Shown here piece after piece: positions 8,379-17,282 of a DNA stretch of 64,000 bases. Origin of the DNA: Bordetella genomosp. 9 (GTDB lineage: Bacteria > Pseudomonadota > Gammaproteobacteria > Burkholderiales > Burkholderiaceae_B); contig NZ_CP021109.1 in the NCBI RefSeq assembly GCF_002119725.1, positions 3,224,001-3,288,000 on the forward strand. Direction: 5' to 3'. The notes below the pieces were generated by a model that saw nothing but the letters and a program-made list of their open reading frames with translations, made no database searches and was not told the DNA's origin. The translations under genes and the position numbers were made by a program. Each line of letters opens with the position of its first letter. The stretch's first letter is position 1.

Positions 8379-9896
8379 ATGCCAATGGAATTTAGCACAC
8401 ACAGCACCGCCTCCCTGCACCAGGTCAAGACCGCCGCATTGGCGGTCGGCGTATTTTCCGAAGGCGTGCTGACGCCGGCCGCGGACATCATCGACCGGGC
8501 CAGCAATGGCGCATTGCGTACCGTCGTCAAAACCGAGTTCCGCGGCCGCCAGGGCGCCACGCTGGTGCTGCGTGCGCTGCCGGGCGTGACCGCGCAGCGT
8601 GTGGTGCTGGTCGGCCTTGGCAAACAAGAGGAATACTCGGCGCGCGCCTACGCCGCGGCGGAACAGGCTTTCGCCGCCTACTGCGCCGGCGCCCAATTGA
8701 CGGAAGGCGCCTCCGCCCTGCTTGCGGTGCCCCTGGAGGGCACGGAAATCCGCACCCGTGCCCGCCTGGCTGCCATCGCCGCCGGCAACGCCGTGTATTA
8801 CTACGACGAGAGCTTCGGCAAACCGGACCGCGACGCGCGTCCCAAGCTGCGCAAGATCGTGCATTGCATCGACCGCAGCGACGCCACTCAGGCCCAGGCC
8901 GGGCTGCGCGAAGGCAATGCCATCGCCAACGGCATGGAACTGGCCAAGACGCTCGGCAACATGCCCGGCAACCTTTGCACGCCCACCTATCTCGGCGAGA
9001 CCGCGAAGAAACTGGCGCGCACCTTCAAGTCGCTGAAGGTCGAAGTCATGGACCGCAAGCAGATCGAAGCGCTGGGCATGGGCGCTTTCCTGTCCGTCGC
9101 CCGCGGCTCGGACGAGCCGCCCCGCTTCATCGTGCTGCGCCACGCCGGCAAGCCGGCGGGAACGCGCAAGTCCGTCAAGGACAGCAGCGGTCCGATCGTG
9201 CTGGTGGGCAAGGGCATCACCTTCGATTCGGGGGGCATCTCCATCAAGCCGGCCGCGACCATGGACGAGATGAAGTTCGACATGTGCGGCGCGGCCAGCG
9301 TGCTGGGCACCTTCCGGGCCCTGGCGGAACTGGAGCTTCCCATCGACGTGGTCGGCTTGATCCCTACCTGCGAGAACATGCCCAGCGGCAAGGCCAACAA
9401 GCCAGGCGACGTCGTGACCAGCATGTCCGGCCAGACCATCGAAATCCTGAACACCGATGCCGAAGGCCGGCTGATCCTGTGCGACGCCCTTACCTACGCG
9501 GAACGCTTCAAGCCGTCCGCCGTGGTCGATATCGCCACGCTGACCGGCGCGTGCGTGGTCGCGCTGGGCAACGTCAACACCGGCCTGTTCGCCAAGGACG
9601 ACGCGCTCGCCGACGCCCTGCTGCGGGCGGGCCGCGAGTCGCTGGACACCGCGTGGCGCATGCCGCTGGACGACGCCTACCAGGAGCAGTTGAAATCCAA
9701 TTTCGCAGACGTCGCCAACATTGGCGGCCCGCCGGCCGGCGCCGTCACGGCTGCATGCTTCCTGTCGCGCTTTGCCAAGGCGTACCGCTGGGCGCACCTG
9801 GACATCGCCGGCACGGCATGGCGCGGCGGCAAGGAAAAGGGGTCTACGGGACGCCCCGTACCGCTGTTGATGCAGTTCCTGCTCAATCAGCTCTGA
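8379..9896 (+). CDS. pepA: Leucyl aminopeptidase (M17 family)
   Basis: A 505-residue cytosolic M17 leucine aminopeptidase, a hexameric two-metal enzyme that removes N-terminal residues and in E. coli also binds DNA. The signature NTDAEGRLIL lies at about residues 358-367, supplying metal ligands D360 and E362 and Arg364. The upstream GKGITFDSGG segment carries the metal-binding Lys and Asp. Length matches the family (about 500). It is divergent from lptF, with about 150 bp between that includes a 7-bp inverted repeat at 8290-8306. holC follows 26 bp downstream, the classical pepA-holC arrangement. Confidence 0.95.
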   Translation: MPMEFSTHSTASLHQVKTAALAVGVFSEGVLTPAADIIDRASNGALRTVVKTEFRGRQGATLVLRALPGVTAQRVVLVGLGKQEEYSARAYAAAEQAFAAYCAGAQLTEGASALLAVPLEGTEIRTRARLAAIAAGNAVYYYDESFGKPDRDARPKLRKIVHCIDRSDATQAQAGLREGNAIANGMELAKTLGNMPGNLCTPTYLGETAKKLARTFKSLKVEVMDRKQIEALGMGAFLSVARGSDEPPRFIVLRHAGKPAGTRKSVKDSSGPIVLVGKGITFDSGGISIKPAATMDEMKFDMCGAASVLGTFRALAELELPIDVVGLIPTCENMPSGKANKPGDVVTSMSGQTIEILNTDAEGRLILCDALTYAERFKPSAVVDIATLTGACVVALGNVNTGLFAKDDALADALLRAGRESLDTAWRMPLDDAYQEQLKSNFADVANIGGPPAGAVTAACFLSRFAKAYRWAHLDIAGTAWRGGKEKGSTGRPVPLLMQFLLNQL

Positions 9897-9922
9897 TCCG
9901 GCACAACGCAACGGCAGGCAAG

Positions 9923-10381
9923 ATGGCTCGTATCGACTTCGCCTTCGGCGCGCCGGACCGCCTGCGCATGGCCTGCCAGGTGGCGCGCAAGCAATACCTG
10001 GCGGGCCAGCCCCTGGTGGTCTATTGCGCCGACGCCGTCCGGCTCAATGCCTTCGACCGGCTGTTGTGGGCCTTCGACGATATCTCCTTCGTGCCTCACG
10101 TCCTGGCCACCGATCCGCTGGCGGCCGACACCCCGGTGGTGCTGACGGCTGCCGATCCCGGCCCGCTGGCGACGGCGCCGTCCCCGGATCGGCCCGCGCC
10201 CTGGCTGCTGAACCTGGACGATGCCTGCCCGCCCAATTACCGGGCATTCGCGCGCATACTGGAAATCGTCTCCGCCGAGGGCGACGACCGGCCGGCCGCC
10301 CGCCAGCGCTGGCGGGCCTATCAGGCCGACGGGGAATCGCCCCACAGCCACGCTGTAGGCGCCAAGGCGGCGGACGCTTGA
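9923..10381 (+). CDS. holC: DNA polymerase III subunit chi
   Basis: A 152-residue protein starting MARIDFAFG. It fits HolC: RLRMACQVARKQYLAG near the N-terminus, PLVVYC, RLLWAF near residue 50, then PWLLNLDDACPP and a C-terminal RxRWRAYQADG. Chi links the clamp-loader psi subunit to single-strand binding protein during replication. It is placed directly after pepA as in many proteobacteria, and a small conserved gene follows 20 bp later, so the three are probably one operon. Confidence 0.88.
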   Translation: MARIDFAFGAPDRLRMACQVARKQYLAGQPLVVYCADAVRLNAFDRLLWAFDDISFVPHVLATDPLAADTPVVLTAADPGPLATAPSPDRPAPWLLNLDDACPPNYRAFARILEIVSAEGDDRPAARQRWRAYQADGESPHSHAVGAKAADA

Positions 10382-10401
10382 GCCGCGGCTCAGGAGCAAC
10401 C

Positions 10402-10668
10402 ATGGACTATCGCGATAACGATCCCGCCATTCCCACGTTGACGCACAAGCTGGATGCGATCAACGAACCGCCAGTCCTGACCGACGTGGTGTCGCGTCCG
10501 GCCGCGCCCTTGCCGCCCGATCCGGTGTTGCGGGCCGCGCTGCAGGCAGAACTGGAGCACACTGTCCAACAGGCGCTGGACCAGGCCATGACGCACGTCC
10601 GGGCATCGCTGGAAGCCGAGCTTCCAGCCTTGGTGGAACGTGTCGTCAACCGGCTCCGGCCGGGGTGA
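10402..10668 (+). CDS. Small conserved protein downstream of holC (possibly DUF2486-like)
   Basis: An 88-residue protein starting MDYRDNDPAIPTLT, with a ribosome site (CAGGAG) 8 bases before the ATG. It is mostly helical: a proline-rich segment in the middle (SRPAAPLPPDP), then an amphipathic helix rich in Ala, Glu and Arg (about residues 48-85). There is no signal peptide or membrane helix. The position after holC and the PVLTDVV motif recall the DUF2486 proteins found beside holC in Burkholderiales, a tentative family guess. Function unknown; perhaps a partner of the clamp loader given the operon. Confidence 0.65.
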   Translation: MDYRDNDPAIPTLTHKLDAINEPPVLTDVVSRPAAPLPPDPVLRAALQAELEHTVQQALDQAMTHVRASLEAELPALVERVVNRLRPG

Positions 10669-10832
10669 CCCCCGACGTCAAAAACCTGCGAATCTGCTTT
10701 GTCCCCCTATGCGCGGCATGGCGTGTGCGTTAATCTTTGCGCACCTGCATTAATTTTCAGGGAACTGTCAGGCCAATGGCGCGTCAAAGCACCATAGCCA
10801 TTCCCTCATGGCCCCTATCAGGAGCTCGAAAC

Positions 10833-11546
10833 ATGAACGACTATCGTCCTTCCCCCTTCAACCGCACGGGCGCGTACGCCGGCGTGCCGGGCGAAGTGGT
10901 CCGGAATCGCGTCCTGCGCAATACCTATTGGCTGCTCGCCCTGTCGCTGATCCCGACCGTACTGGGCGCGGCGGTGGGTCTTTATACCGGCTTGAACCGC
11001 GTCATGGGCGCGAGCCCCGGCATGTCGGCCATCATTTTCCTGCTGGGCGCCTTCGGCTTGATGTTCGCCATCGAGCGCAACAAGGACTCCAGCCTGGGGG
11101 TGGCGCTGCTGCTGGCCTTCACGTTCTTCATGGGCGTCATGCTGTCGCGTCTGCTGGGCTTCGTCATGGGCCTGGGCAACGGCGCGCAGCTGATCATGCT
11201 GGCCTTCGGCGGTACCGCGGTGGTGTTCGGCGCCATGGCGACCATGGCGACCACCATCAAGCGCGACCTGTCGAACATGCAGAAGTGGCTGTTCACCGGC
11301 GCCATCGTGATCCTGGTGGCGGCCTTGGCCAATATCTTCCTGCAGCTGCCCGCCCTGATGCTGACCATCTCGGTGCTGGCCATCGTCATTTTCTCCGCCT
11401 TCATGCTGGTTGACCTGCAGCGCGTGGTCAACGGCGGCGAAACGAACTATGTGTCCGCCACGCTGGCCATCTACCTGGATGTGTACAACGTGTTCTCGAA
11501 CCTGCTGGTCTTGCTCAGCGCTTTCAGCGGCGGCAATCGCAATTGA
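10833..11546 (+). CDS. Bax inhibitor-1 / YccA-family membrane protein
   Basis: A 237-residue integral membrane protein starting MNDYRPSPFNRTG after an AGGAGC ribosome site. Seven hydrophobic helices are visible between residue 30 and the C-terminus, and the family signature around NIFLQLPALMLTIS and AFMLVDLQRVVNGGETNYV is present (the aspartates of the conserved C-terminal region). Bacterial members (YccA, YbhL) act as leak channels or as modulators of FtsH proteolysis in the inner membrane. It stands alone, with about 160 bp upstream for its own promoter. Confidence 0.88.
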   Translation: MNDYRPSPFNRTGAYAGVPGEVVRNRVLRNTYWLLALSLIPTVLGAAVGLYTGLNRVMGASPGMSAIIFLLGAFGLMFAIERNKDSSLGVALLLAFTFFMGVMLSRLLGFVMGLGNGAQLIMLAFGGTAVVFGAMATMATTIKRDLSNMQKWLFTGAIVILVAALANIFLQLPALMLTISVLAIVIFSAFMLVDLQRVVNGGETNYVSATLAIYLDVYNVFSNLLVLLSAFSGGNRN

Positions 11547-11701
11547 TCTGCGGCCGGCGCCACCCGCCGGCCATCCGCCACCATGCACTGGGCTCGCGAT
11601 CGCGGGCCCTTTCTTTTCGCGCAGCACCGCCGGAAGCCGCCGGGCCGATGCTCATGCGGCGCCCGCAAGCGGCAACCGGCTTTTTCTCAAGGGTGACGCC
11701 T

Positions 11702-12694
11702 ATGCCGACACGCCGACGCTTCCTGAAGCACACGCCCCTCGCCGCCCTCGCCTCTCTTGCCCCCGCGTGGGCGATCGATGCGGCGTTGTCCGCCCGGGCC
11801 GCGCAGCCCGCCTCATCGGCAAACGGCGGTGCGGCGGGCGCCGCCGCGCCGGCCGCAACTGCGGCGATGCACCGGCGCACCATCCCTTCCACCGGGGAAA
11901 CCTTGCCGGTTATCGGCCTGGGGACGGCCAGCACCTTCGATGTATCGCCGCAGGACTCCCAGGCGCTGGCGCCGCTGGCGGAAGTCGTCCGCCAACTGCT
12001 GGCGTCGGCGGGCAAGAACGCCGTCATCGACACGGCGCCCAGCTATGGCGAGTCGGAGGCCGTCACCGGCGCGCTGCTGGCGCGCGAGGGCGCGCGCGAT
12101 CGGGTCTTTCTCGCAACCAAGATAGGGGCGACCGGCCGCGACGAGGGCATCCGCCAGGTGCGCGAATCGCAGGCCGCGCTTCGCACGCCCAGGCTGGATC
12201 TGATACAGGTGCACAACCTTATCGATACCGCCACGCAACTGCAGCTGCTGCGCGAATTGAAGCAGCAGGGCGTGACGCGCTATATCGGCATCACGCACTA
12301 CACCGCGTCCGCCCACGACGACCTGACCCGGCTGGTGGAACGGGAAAAGCCGGATTTCGTCCAAATCGACCTGTCCGTGACCGCGCGCGGCGCCGAAAAG
12401 CGCCTGTTGCCGGCGTGCCAGGCGCATGGCGTGGCGGTGCTGATCAACCGGCCTTTCCAGGACGGCTCCCTCTTCCGCCATGTGCGTGGCAAGCCGCTGC
12501 CGGCATGGGCCCAGGAGATCGACTGCACATCCTGGGCACAACTGTTCTTGAAGTTTGTCGCCGGCCATCCCGCAGTGACATCGGTCATTCCCGCCACGTC
12601 CAAGCCCGCCAACGCGCGCGACAACCTGCTGGCCGGGTTCGGCCGCCTGCCGGACGGCCCCATGCGCGAGCGCATCGCGGCCCTGTTCTCCTAA
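11702..12694 (+). CDS. Tat-exported aldo/keto reductase
   Basis: A 330-residue protein with a twin-arginine signal: TRRRFLK at residues 3-9, a hydrophobic stretch and an AxA-type end near residue 34. The mature part is an aldo/keto reductase barrel. The catalytic tetrad appears present: D110 and Y115 in IDTAPSYGES, K140 in LATKIG, H171 in QVHNL. A C-terminal TSVIPATSKPAN segment matches the NADPH-binding end of the family. Most aldo/keto reductases are cytosolic, so periplasmic export of a folded cofactor-loaded enzyme is notable. ATG 11702 is chosen because it places the RR motif at the N-terminus; in-frame upstream ATGs would add about 18 residues. The substrate is unknown. Confidence 0.82.
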   Translation: MPTRRRFLKHTPLAALASLAPAWAIDAALSARAAQPASSANGGAAGAAAPAATAAMHRRTIPSTGETLPVIGLGTASTFDVSPQDSQALAPLAEVVRQLLASAGKNAVIDTAPSYGESEAVTGALLAREGARDRVFLATKIGATGRDEGIRQVRESQAALRTPRLDLIQVHNLIDTATQLQLLRELKQQGVTRYIGITHYTASAHDDLTRLVEREKPDFVQIDLSVTARGAEKRLLPACQAHGVAVLINRPFQDGSLFRHVRGKPLPAWAQEIDCTSWAQLFLKFVAGHPAVTSVIPATSKPANARDNLLAGFGRLPDGPMRERIAALFS

Positions 12695-12700
12695 CCGAAC

Positions 12701-14059
12701 ATGGCCGACATGCCGACCCGCAGCGAAGCGCAGGACGGGGCGACCGGGAGCGTGCGCCGCGTCTTCAATGTCCATCCCGGCGAAGGACAAGCGGCGGTCT
12801 GCGGCTTCGCTTTTTTCTTCTGCCTGTTCACGGGCTATTTCATGCTCCGCCCGATACGGGAAACCCTGGGCATCGCGGCCGGCGTGGACAAGCTGCAGTG
12901 GCTGTTCACGGCGACGTTCATCGTGATGCTGGCCGCGGTGCCCTGCTTCGGCTGGTTGGCGCGGCGGGTGCCGCGCGCGCATTTCGTCACGTGGAGCTAT
13001 AGCTTTTTTGCCGCTACGCTGGCCGGTTTCTCCGCGTGGCTGTACTTGCAGCCCGGCAATCTGTGGGCCGCCCGCGCGTTCTACGTCTGGCTTTCCGTCT
13101 TCAACCTGTTCGTGGTCTCGGTCGCCTGGAGCTTGATGGCGGACGTTTTTCGCACGGACCAGGCGAAACGGCTGTTCGCGTTCATTGCCGCCGGCGCCAG
13201 CACGGGCGGCCTGGCGGGCCCGGTCCTGGGCGCCGCCTTGGCAGGCGTTCTGGGCCCGCCCGGCCTGATTCTCCTTTCGGCGGTATTTCTGGGGGTGACG
13301 CTGCCCATGAAGTCCTGGCTGATGCGATGGCGGGCCGCCGGCGGCGCCGGCATGCAAGACCCTGCATCCGTTCAGGCACAAGAGCCCCCCGCCGACCCCG
13401 CGCGTGCGGCCGATGCCGCCGCATCGCCTTCCCGGCCCATCGGCGGCGGCATTCTCGCCGGCGCCACGCGCACCTTCACGTCGCCTTTGCTGGCCGGCAT
13501 GGCCGCTTTCGTCATTCTGCTCGCCACCGCCAGCACCTTCCTGTACATGGAGCAGGCCCGGCTGGTGGCTGACGCCTTTTCATCCGCGGCCGAGCGGATC
13601 CGCGTCTTCAGCGCATTGGATTTTGCGGTTCAAGCCCTTTCAATGGCGGCGCAGCTTTTTCTGACCGGCCGGCTGGCGCAGAAACTTGGCGTGACGTTTC
13701 TCCTGACGATCGTGCCGGTGCTCGTTTGCGCGGGTTTCCTGGTCCTGGCGGTTGCGCCGGTGTTCACGGTGCTCGCCGCGGTGATGGTGCTGCGACGCGT
13801 GGGCGAATACGCGCTGGTGCGGCCGGGGCGCGAAATGGTGTTCACCACCGTGGATGCGGAAGCCAAGTACAAGGCCAAGAATTTCATCGATACGGTGGTG
13901 TATCGGGCCGGCGATGCAGCCAGCGCATGGGTGAAGACCGCCGTAGACGCCATCGGCCAGGGCGCCACGCTGGTGGCCCTGGTGGGCGCCGGCTGCGCGG
14001 CCGTCTGGGCGGCCTGCGGCTACCTGCTCGGCAGGCGCGCGGACAAGCGCCGCGTCTGA
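12701..14059 (+). CDS. MFS-type transporter resembling ADP/ATP carrier-like proteins
   Basis: A 452-residue membrane protein with about 12 hydrophobic helices in two halves, separated by a Pro/Ala-rich loop at about residues 215-245. The first helix region (FAFFFCLFTGYFMLRPIRE) and the late RPGREMVFTTVDAEAKYKAKNFIDT segment resemble the Npt1/Npt2 ADP/ATP-translocase-like family and its free-living bacterial homologues, whose substrates are mostly unknown. It starts 7 bp after the reductase stop and is probably co-transcribed with it. Its last 40 bp overlap the 3' end of recO on the other strand. Confidence 0.75.
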   Translation: MADMPTRSEAQDGATGSVRRVFNVHPGEGQAAVCGFAFFFCLFTGYFMLRPIRETLGIAAGVDKLQWLFTATFIVMLAAVPCFGWLARRVPRAHFVTWSYSFFAATLAGFSAWLYLQPGNLWAARAFYVWLSVFNLFVVSVAWSLMADVFRTDQAKRLFAFIAAGASTGGLAGPVLGAALAGVLGPPGLILLSAVFLGVTLPMKSWLMRWRAAGGAGMQDPASVQAQEPPADPARAADAAASPSRPIGGGILAGATRTFTSPLLAGMAAFVILLATASTFLYMEQARLVADAFSSAAERIRVFSALDFAVQALSMAAQLFLTGRLAQKLGVTFLLTIVPVLVCAGFLVLAVAPVFTVLAAVMVLRRVGEYALVRPGREMVFTTVDAEAKYKAKNFIDTVVYRAGDAASAWVKTAVDAIGQGATLVALVGAGCAAVWAACGYLLGRRADKRRV

Positions 14060-14634
14060 AGGTCCAGCAGCACGCGCCGCGTCGCCAGCGGCCGGCCCGC
14101 CAGGTTTTCGTCCAGACGCTCGCGCAGATCCGCCCGCAGACGCGGTTCGATCGCAGGGTCGTCGAAGTCCGGCGTGGCCTCATCCACGCCGTAACCGGTC
14201 TCGCGCAGCAGCGTCCATTCGAAGCGCCGCAATGCGCCCGCCGCGCGCGTGCCGGCCGCCAGCTGCATCAACGCGGTATCGTACGCGTCGTACAGAACGG
14301 GGTGCGCGTCCTCGCGGGGCAGCAACCGCAGCAGCAGTTCGTTCATGTACCACGCGGACATCAGCGCCCCGCCGGCCAGCGGACGGATCCCCGCCACCTC
14401 GGCGCGCGTCAGCGTTTTCACTTCGCCCGCTCCGCTCCAGGACAGCGCCAGGGGCTGGAACGCCGAAAGTACGGGACGCAGTGCGGAATACGGCCGCTTG
14501 GCGCCCTTGGCCACCAGCGCCACGCAGCCGTGCTCCCGGGAAAAAGCCTGGACGATCAGCGATGTTTCCCGCCAGGGCGTCGCGTGCAGCATGTAGGCGG
14601 GGCTGTCCTGTACACGCGTGCCGCGCTTAGTCAT
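14020..14634 (-). CDS. recO: DNA repair protein RecO
   Basis: A 204-residue RecO, which with RecR loads RecA on SSB-coated DNA in the RecFOR pathway. The N-terminal OB fold is clear: ATPWRETSLIVQAFSREHG and VAKGAKRPYSALRPVL, then a helical part with MSAWYMNELLLRLL and ALRRFEWTLLRETGYG. It is shorter than the 242 residues of E. coli RecO; the reduction lies in the central metal-binding-type region. The start ATGACTAAG lies in the second copy of a 25-bp tandem duplication shared with the era stop region. The 3' end overlaps the convergent transporter gene by 40 bp. It is the last gene of the long rpoE-lepA-era chain. Confidence 0.88.
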   Translation of the reverse strand: MTKRGTRVQDSPAYMLHATPWRETSLIVQAFSREHGCVALVAKGAKRPYSALRPVLSAFQPLALSWSGAGEVKTLTRAEVAGIRPLAGGALMSAWYMNELLLRLLPREDAHPVLYDAYDTALMQLAAGTRAAGALRRFEWTLLRETGYGVDEATPDFDDPAIEPRLRADLRERLDENLAGRPLATRRVLLDLQTRRLSARLPSR

Positions 14635-14666
14635 AGCCCAGCGTGCCGCGCTTACTCATAGCCCAG
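14617..14666. repeat. 25-bp tandem duplication at the era/recO boundary
   Basis: Two adjacent 25-bp units (14617-14641 and 14642-14666) are identical except for one base (G at 14630, C at 14655). On the minus strand each unit contains CTGGGCTATGA-TAAGCGCGG. The unit nearer era carries the era stop and a recO-like start (ATGAGTAAG), and reads only [10 protein letters not shown] before a stop. The other carries the working recO start. This suggests that era and recO once overlapped as ATGAGTAA and that slippage split them. Confidence 0.8.
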
Positions 14667-15542
14667 ATCGCGCAGCGCCTCTTCCCGATCGGACCAGCCC
14701 TTGCGGACCTTGATGTAGATCTCCAGGTGCACGGACTTTTCCAGCATCCTGGCGATCTCCAGCCGGGCCTCGGTGGCGATGCGCTTCATGTGCTGCCCGC
14801 CGGCGCCCAGAAGGATGGGCTTGTGGCTGTCGCGCTCGACGACGATGCACGCCGCCACCCGGGCGCCCTTTTCGTTTTCCTCCCACTGCTCGATGACGAC
14901 GGTGCAGCCATACGGCAGCTCGTCGCCGACCAGCCGGAAGATTTTTTCGCGTATCAATTCGGCGGCGATGAAACGCATGGGCCGGTCGGTCAGGGTATCC
15001 GGCTCGAACATATGCTCGCCTTCCGGCAGCCGCCGGGCGATTTCGTCCAGCAGCTCGTCCAGCTGGCGGTTGCGGGCGGCGCTGATGGGCACGACCGCGC
15101 CATATTCATGCAGCGAGGTCAGCTTGGCGACGTAAGGAAAAAGCGAATTGCGGTCTTTCAGCGCGTCGACCTTGTTGACCGCGAGGATGGCCCGTTCGCC
15201 GGACGGCAACAGCGGCAGCAGCTTGGCGTCGCCTTCCGACCACTTTCCGGCTTCAACCACGTGCACGACGACGTCCACATCGGCCAGCGCCTGCGTGACC
15301 ACCCGATTCATCATGCGGTTCATGGCCCCGCCGTGCCGCGTCTGGAAACCCGGCGTGTCGACGAAGACAAACTGGTCCGGGCCGCGGGTGAGCACGCCGT
15401 GGATGCGGTGCCGCGTCGTCTGCGCCTTGCGCGAGACGATGGATACCTTGCCGCCGACGAGCGCGTTGTTAAGCGTCGACTTGCCGACGTTGGGACGCCC
15501 CACGATGGCTACGAATCCGCAGCGGGTTTTGGCTTCAGTCAT
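14652..15542 (-). CDS. era: GTPase Era
   Basis: A 296-residue Era GTPase, which binds 16S rRNA and helps mature the 30S subunit. The G motifs are GRPNVGKST near residue 14, DTPGFQ, NKVDAL and the SAA(R) box. A C-terminal KH domain follows with [16 protein letters not shown] and [22 protein letters not shown] 15542 overlaps the rnc stop as ATGA, so translation of the two is coupled. A longer in-frame extension to 15734 overlaps rnc and has no family similarity. Its stop region is part of the tandem duplication next to recO. Confidence 0.95.
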   Translation of the reverse strand: MTEAKTRCGFVAIVGRPNVGKSTLNNALVGGKVSIVSRKAQTTRHRIHGVLTRGPDQFVFVDTPGFQTRHGGAMNRMMNRVVTQALADVDVVVHVVEAGKWSEGDAKLLPLLPSGERAILAVNKVDALKDRNSLFPYVAKLTSLHEYGAVVPISAARNRQLDELLDEIARRLPEGEHMFEPDTLTDRPMRFIAAELIREKIFRLVGDELPYGCTVVIEQWEENEKGARVAACIVVERDSHKPILLGAGGQHMKRIATEARLEIARMLEKSVHLEIYIKVRKGWSDREEALRDLGYE

Positions 15543-16297
15543 TTGATCTCTTGGGCAACGGCGACCGGCAGGGACAGCTGCGCCGTCTTGCGGGCGCGGG
15601 GCGCGCGGCGCGCCGTTTTGGCCGGACTGGCGGCCTGGGCCGCTTCGAGGGCGAGCTTGGCGGCCGATTGTTCCGCCGCCCGGCGGCTGGCGCCGGCAGC
15701 GGTCACTTTGATATCCAATGGCGCGATGGCGCACTCCACTTCGAATTGCTGGCTGTGCGCCGCGCCATGCGTCGCAATCACCGTATAGACGGGCAAGGCC
15801 ATCTTGCGGCCCTGCAGGAACTCCTGGAGGAGCGTCTTCGCATCCTTGCCCAAGGTCTTGGGATCGACGGTGGCCAGCACTGGCTGGTATTGGCGCGCGA
15901 TCACGCGCCGCGCCGCATCGAAGCCGCCGTCCAGGAACACCGCCCCGAATATGGCCTCCAGCGTATCCGCCAGGATGGAGGGCCGGCGAAAACCGCCGCT
16001 CTTGAGTTCGCCTTCGCCAAGGCGCAGGTCCTGCGCGAGGTCCAGCTTCTGTGCAATGTCGGCCAGCGACGCCTGCTTGACGAGGTTCGCCCGCAACCGG
16101 GACAAGTCGCCTTCGTCGATCTTGCTGAAACGGTCGAACAGCATGGAGGCCACCACGAAGTTCAAGACCGCATCGCCCAGGAACTCCAGCCGCTCGTTAT
16201 GCCGCGCCCCATGGCTGCGATGCGTCAGCGCCTGCTCCAGAAGAGCGGCATCGCGGAAACGATGATCCAGGCGATTTTGTAGCGCGTCGAGCGACAT
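15539..16297 (-). CDS. rnc: Ribonuclease III
   Basis: A 252-residue RNase III, which cuts double-stranded RNA in rRNA and mRNA processing. The signature [11 protein letters not shown] lies at about residues 35-45, with the second acidic site in [17 protein letters not shown] double-stranded RNA-binding domain occupies about residues 155-225 ([10 protein letters not shown] through [14 protein letters not shown]). A basic, Ala-rich tail of about 25 residues extends past the usual E. coli length (226). The rnc-era coupling is the usual one, and lepB lies 57 bp upstream. E. coli rnc regulates its own operon by cleaving the leader; no equivalent could be judged here. Confidence 0.95.
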   Translation of the reverse strand: MSLDALQNRLDHRFRDAALLEQALTHRSHGARHNERLEFLGDAVLNFVVASMLFDRFSKIDEGDLSRLRANLVKQASLADIAQKLDLAQDLRLGEGELKSGGFRRPSILADTLEAIFGAVFLDGGFDAARRVIARQYQPVLATVDPKTLGKDAKTLLQEFLQGRKMALPVYTVIATHGAAHSQQFEVECAIAPLDIKVTAAGASRRAAEQSAAKLALEAAQAASPAKTARRAPRARKTAQLSLPVAVAQEIK

Positions 16298-16354
16298 GTC
16301 AGTTATCCGGGAAGCTGCACACTACCCACGTACGGAGCGCTTCAGGGGTGGGCA

Positions 16355-17239
16355 TTACTCAAACCGTCCGATCCGGCTTAGATCAGAGAAATTCATCCAG
16401 ATGAAGAACGCCTTGCCCACGATATTACCGTCCGGAACGAAACCCCAGTAGCGGCTGTCCGCGCTGTTGTCGCGGTTATCCCCCATCGCGAAGTACTCAC
16501 CGGGCGGCACCTTGCAGCGCACCCCGTTGCGGCTGTACTGGCAGTTTTCGATGTGCGGGAACTGCCAGATCGGCCCGTATTCCTGGTATTTTCCTTCATC
16601 CAGCAGAATATCGTGGCTAACATCGCCCAATTTCTCTTTATAGCGCGCGATATACTGCACCCGGTCCGGCTCGAAGTAGTTGCCGTCCCGCGTATGAGGC
16701 ACCTCCTTGCCGTTTACATATAGTTTCTTGTCCAGGTAGGCCACCTCGTCGCCGGGCAACCCGACCACGCGCTTGATGTAATCGACATCCGGGTCGACCG
16801 GGTAGCGGAAAACGATGACGTCGCCCCGTTCCAGCTTGCCGGTATCCAGGATCTTCTTGTCCAGGATCGGCAGCCGGATGCCGCGGCTGAACTTGTTCAC
16901 CAGTATCAGGTCGCCCGATTCCAGCGTGGGAAGCATCGAACCCGACGGAATGCGGAAAGGCTCGACGACGAACGAGCGCAGCACGAACACGAACAGGATG
17001 ACCGGGAAGAAACTGACCGCATACTCGACCCACCATGGCGCGCGCGAGGCCGACTCCGCCGCTTCGCGCCGCAGGCGCTCGGCCTCGGCCGGGTCGCCGA
17101 CGACTGCCGGATCGAAGCGCGCAGCCGCCTCCTCGCCCTTGCGCCGCCGCGCCTTGCGAAGCACCGCGACGTCCAGCAACCAGACGACGCCGGTGACAAC
17201 CAGCAGGATGAACAGAATCAGCGCAAAGTTCCAGCTCAT
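16355..17239 (-). CDS. lepB: Signal peptidase I
   Basis: A 294-residue inner-membrane signal peptidase I, which removes signal peptides from Sec and Tat substrates. There are two N-terminal membrane helices (about 4-23 and 74-91) with a charged cytoplasmic loop between. The catalytic dyad is S101 in IPSGSMLPTL and K156 in DYIKRVVGLPGD. The C-terminal box YFAMGDNRDNSADSR is intact. It sits between lepA and rnc, the same order as E. coli lepA-lepB-rnc-era-recO. An ATG 43 bp after the lepA stop begins the frame. Confidence 0.95.
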   Translation of the reverse strand: MSWNFALILFILLVVTGVVWLLDVAVLRKARRRKGEEAAARFDPAVVGDPAEAERLRREAAESASRAPWWVEYAVSFFPVILFVFVLRSFVVEPFRIPSGSMLPTLESGDLILVNKFSRGIRLPILDKKILDTGKLERGDVIVFRYPVDPDVDYIKRVVGLPGDEVAYLDKKLYVNGKEVPHTRDGNYFEPDRVQYIARYKEKLGDVSHDILLDEGKYQEYGPIWQFPHIENCQYSRNGVRCKVPPGEYFAMGDNRDNSADSRYWGFVPDGNIVGKAFFIWMNFSDLSRIGRFE

Positions 17240-17282
17240 TTGATCCTTCTCAGTTATTCACGGGTCGCGCCACCCGCGTCAT

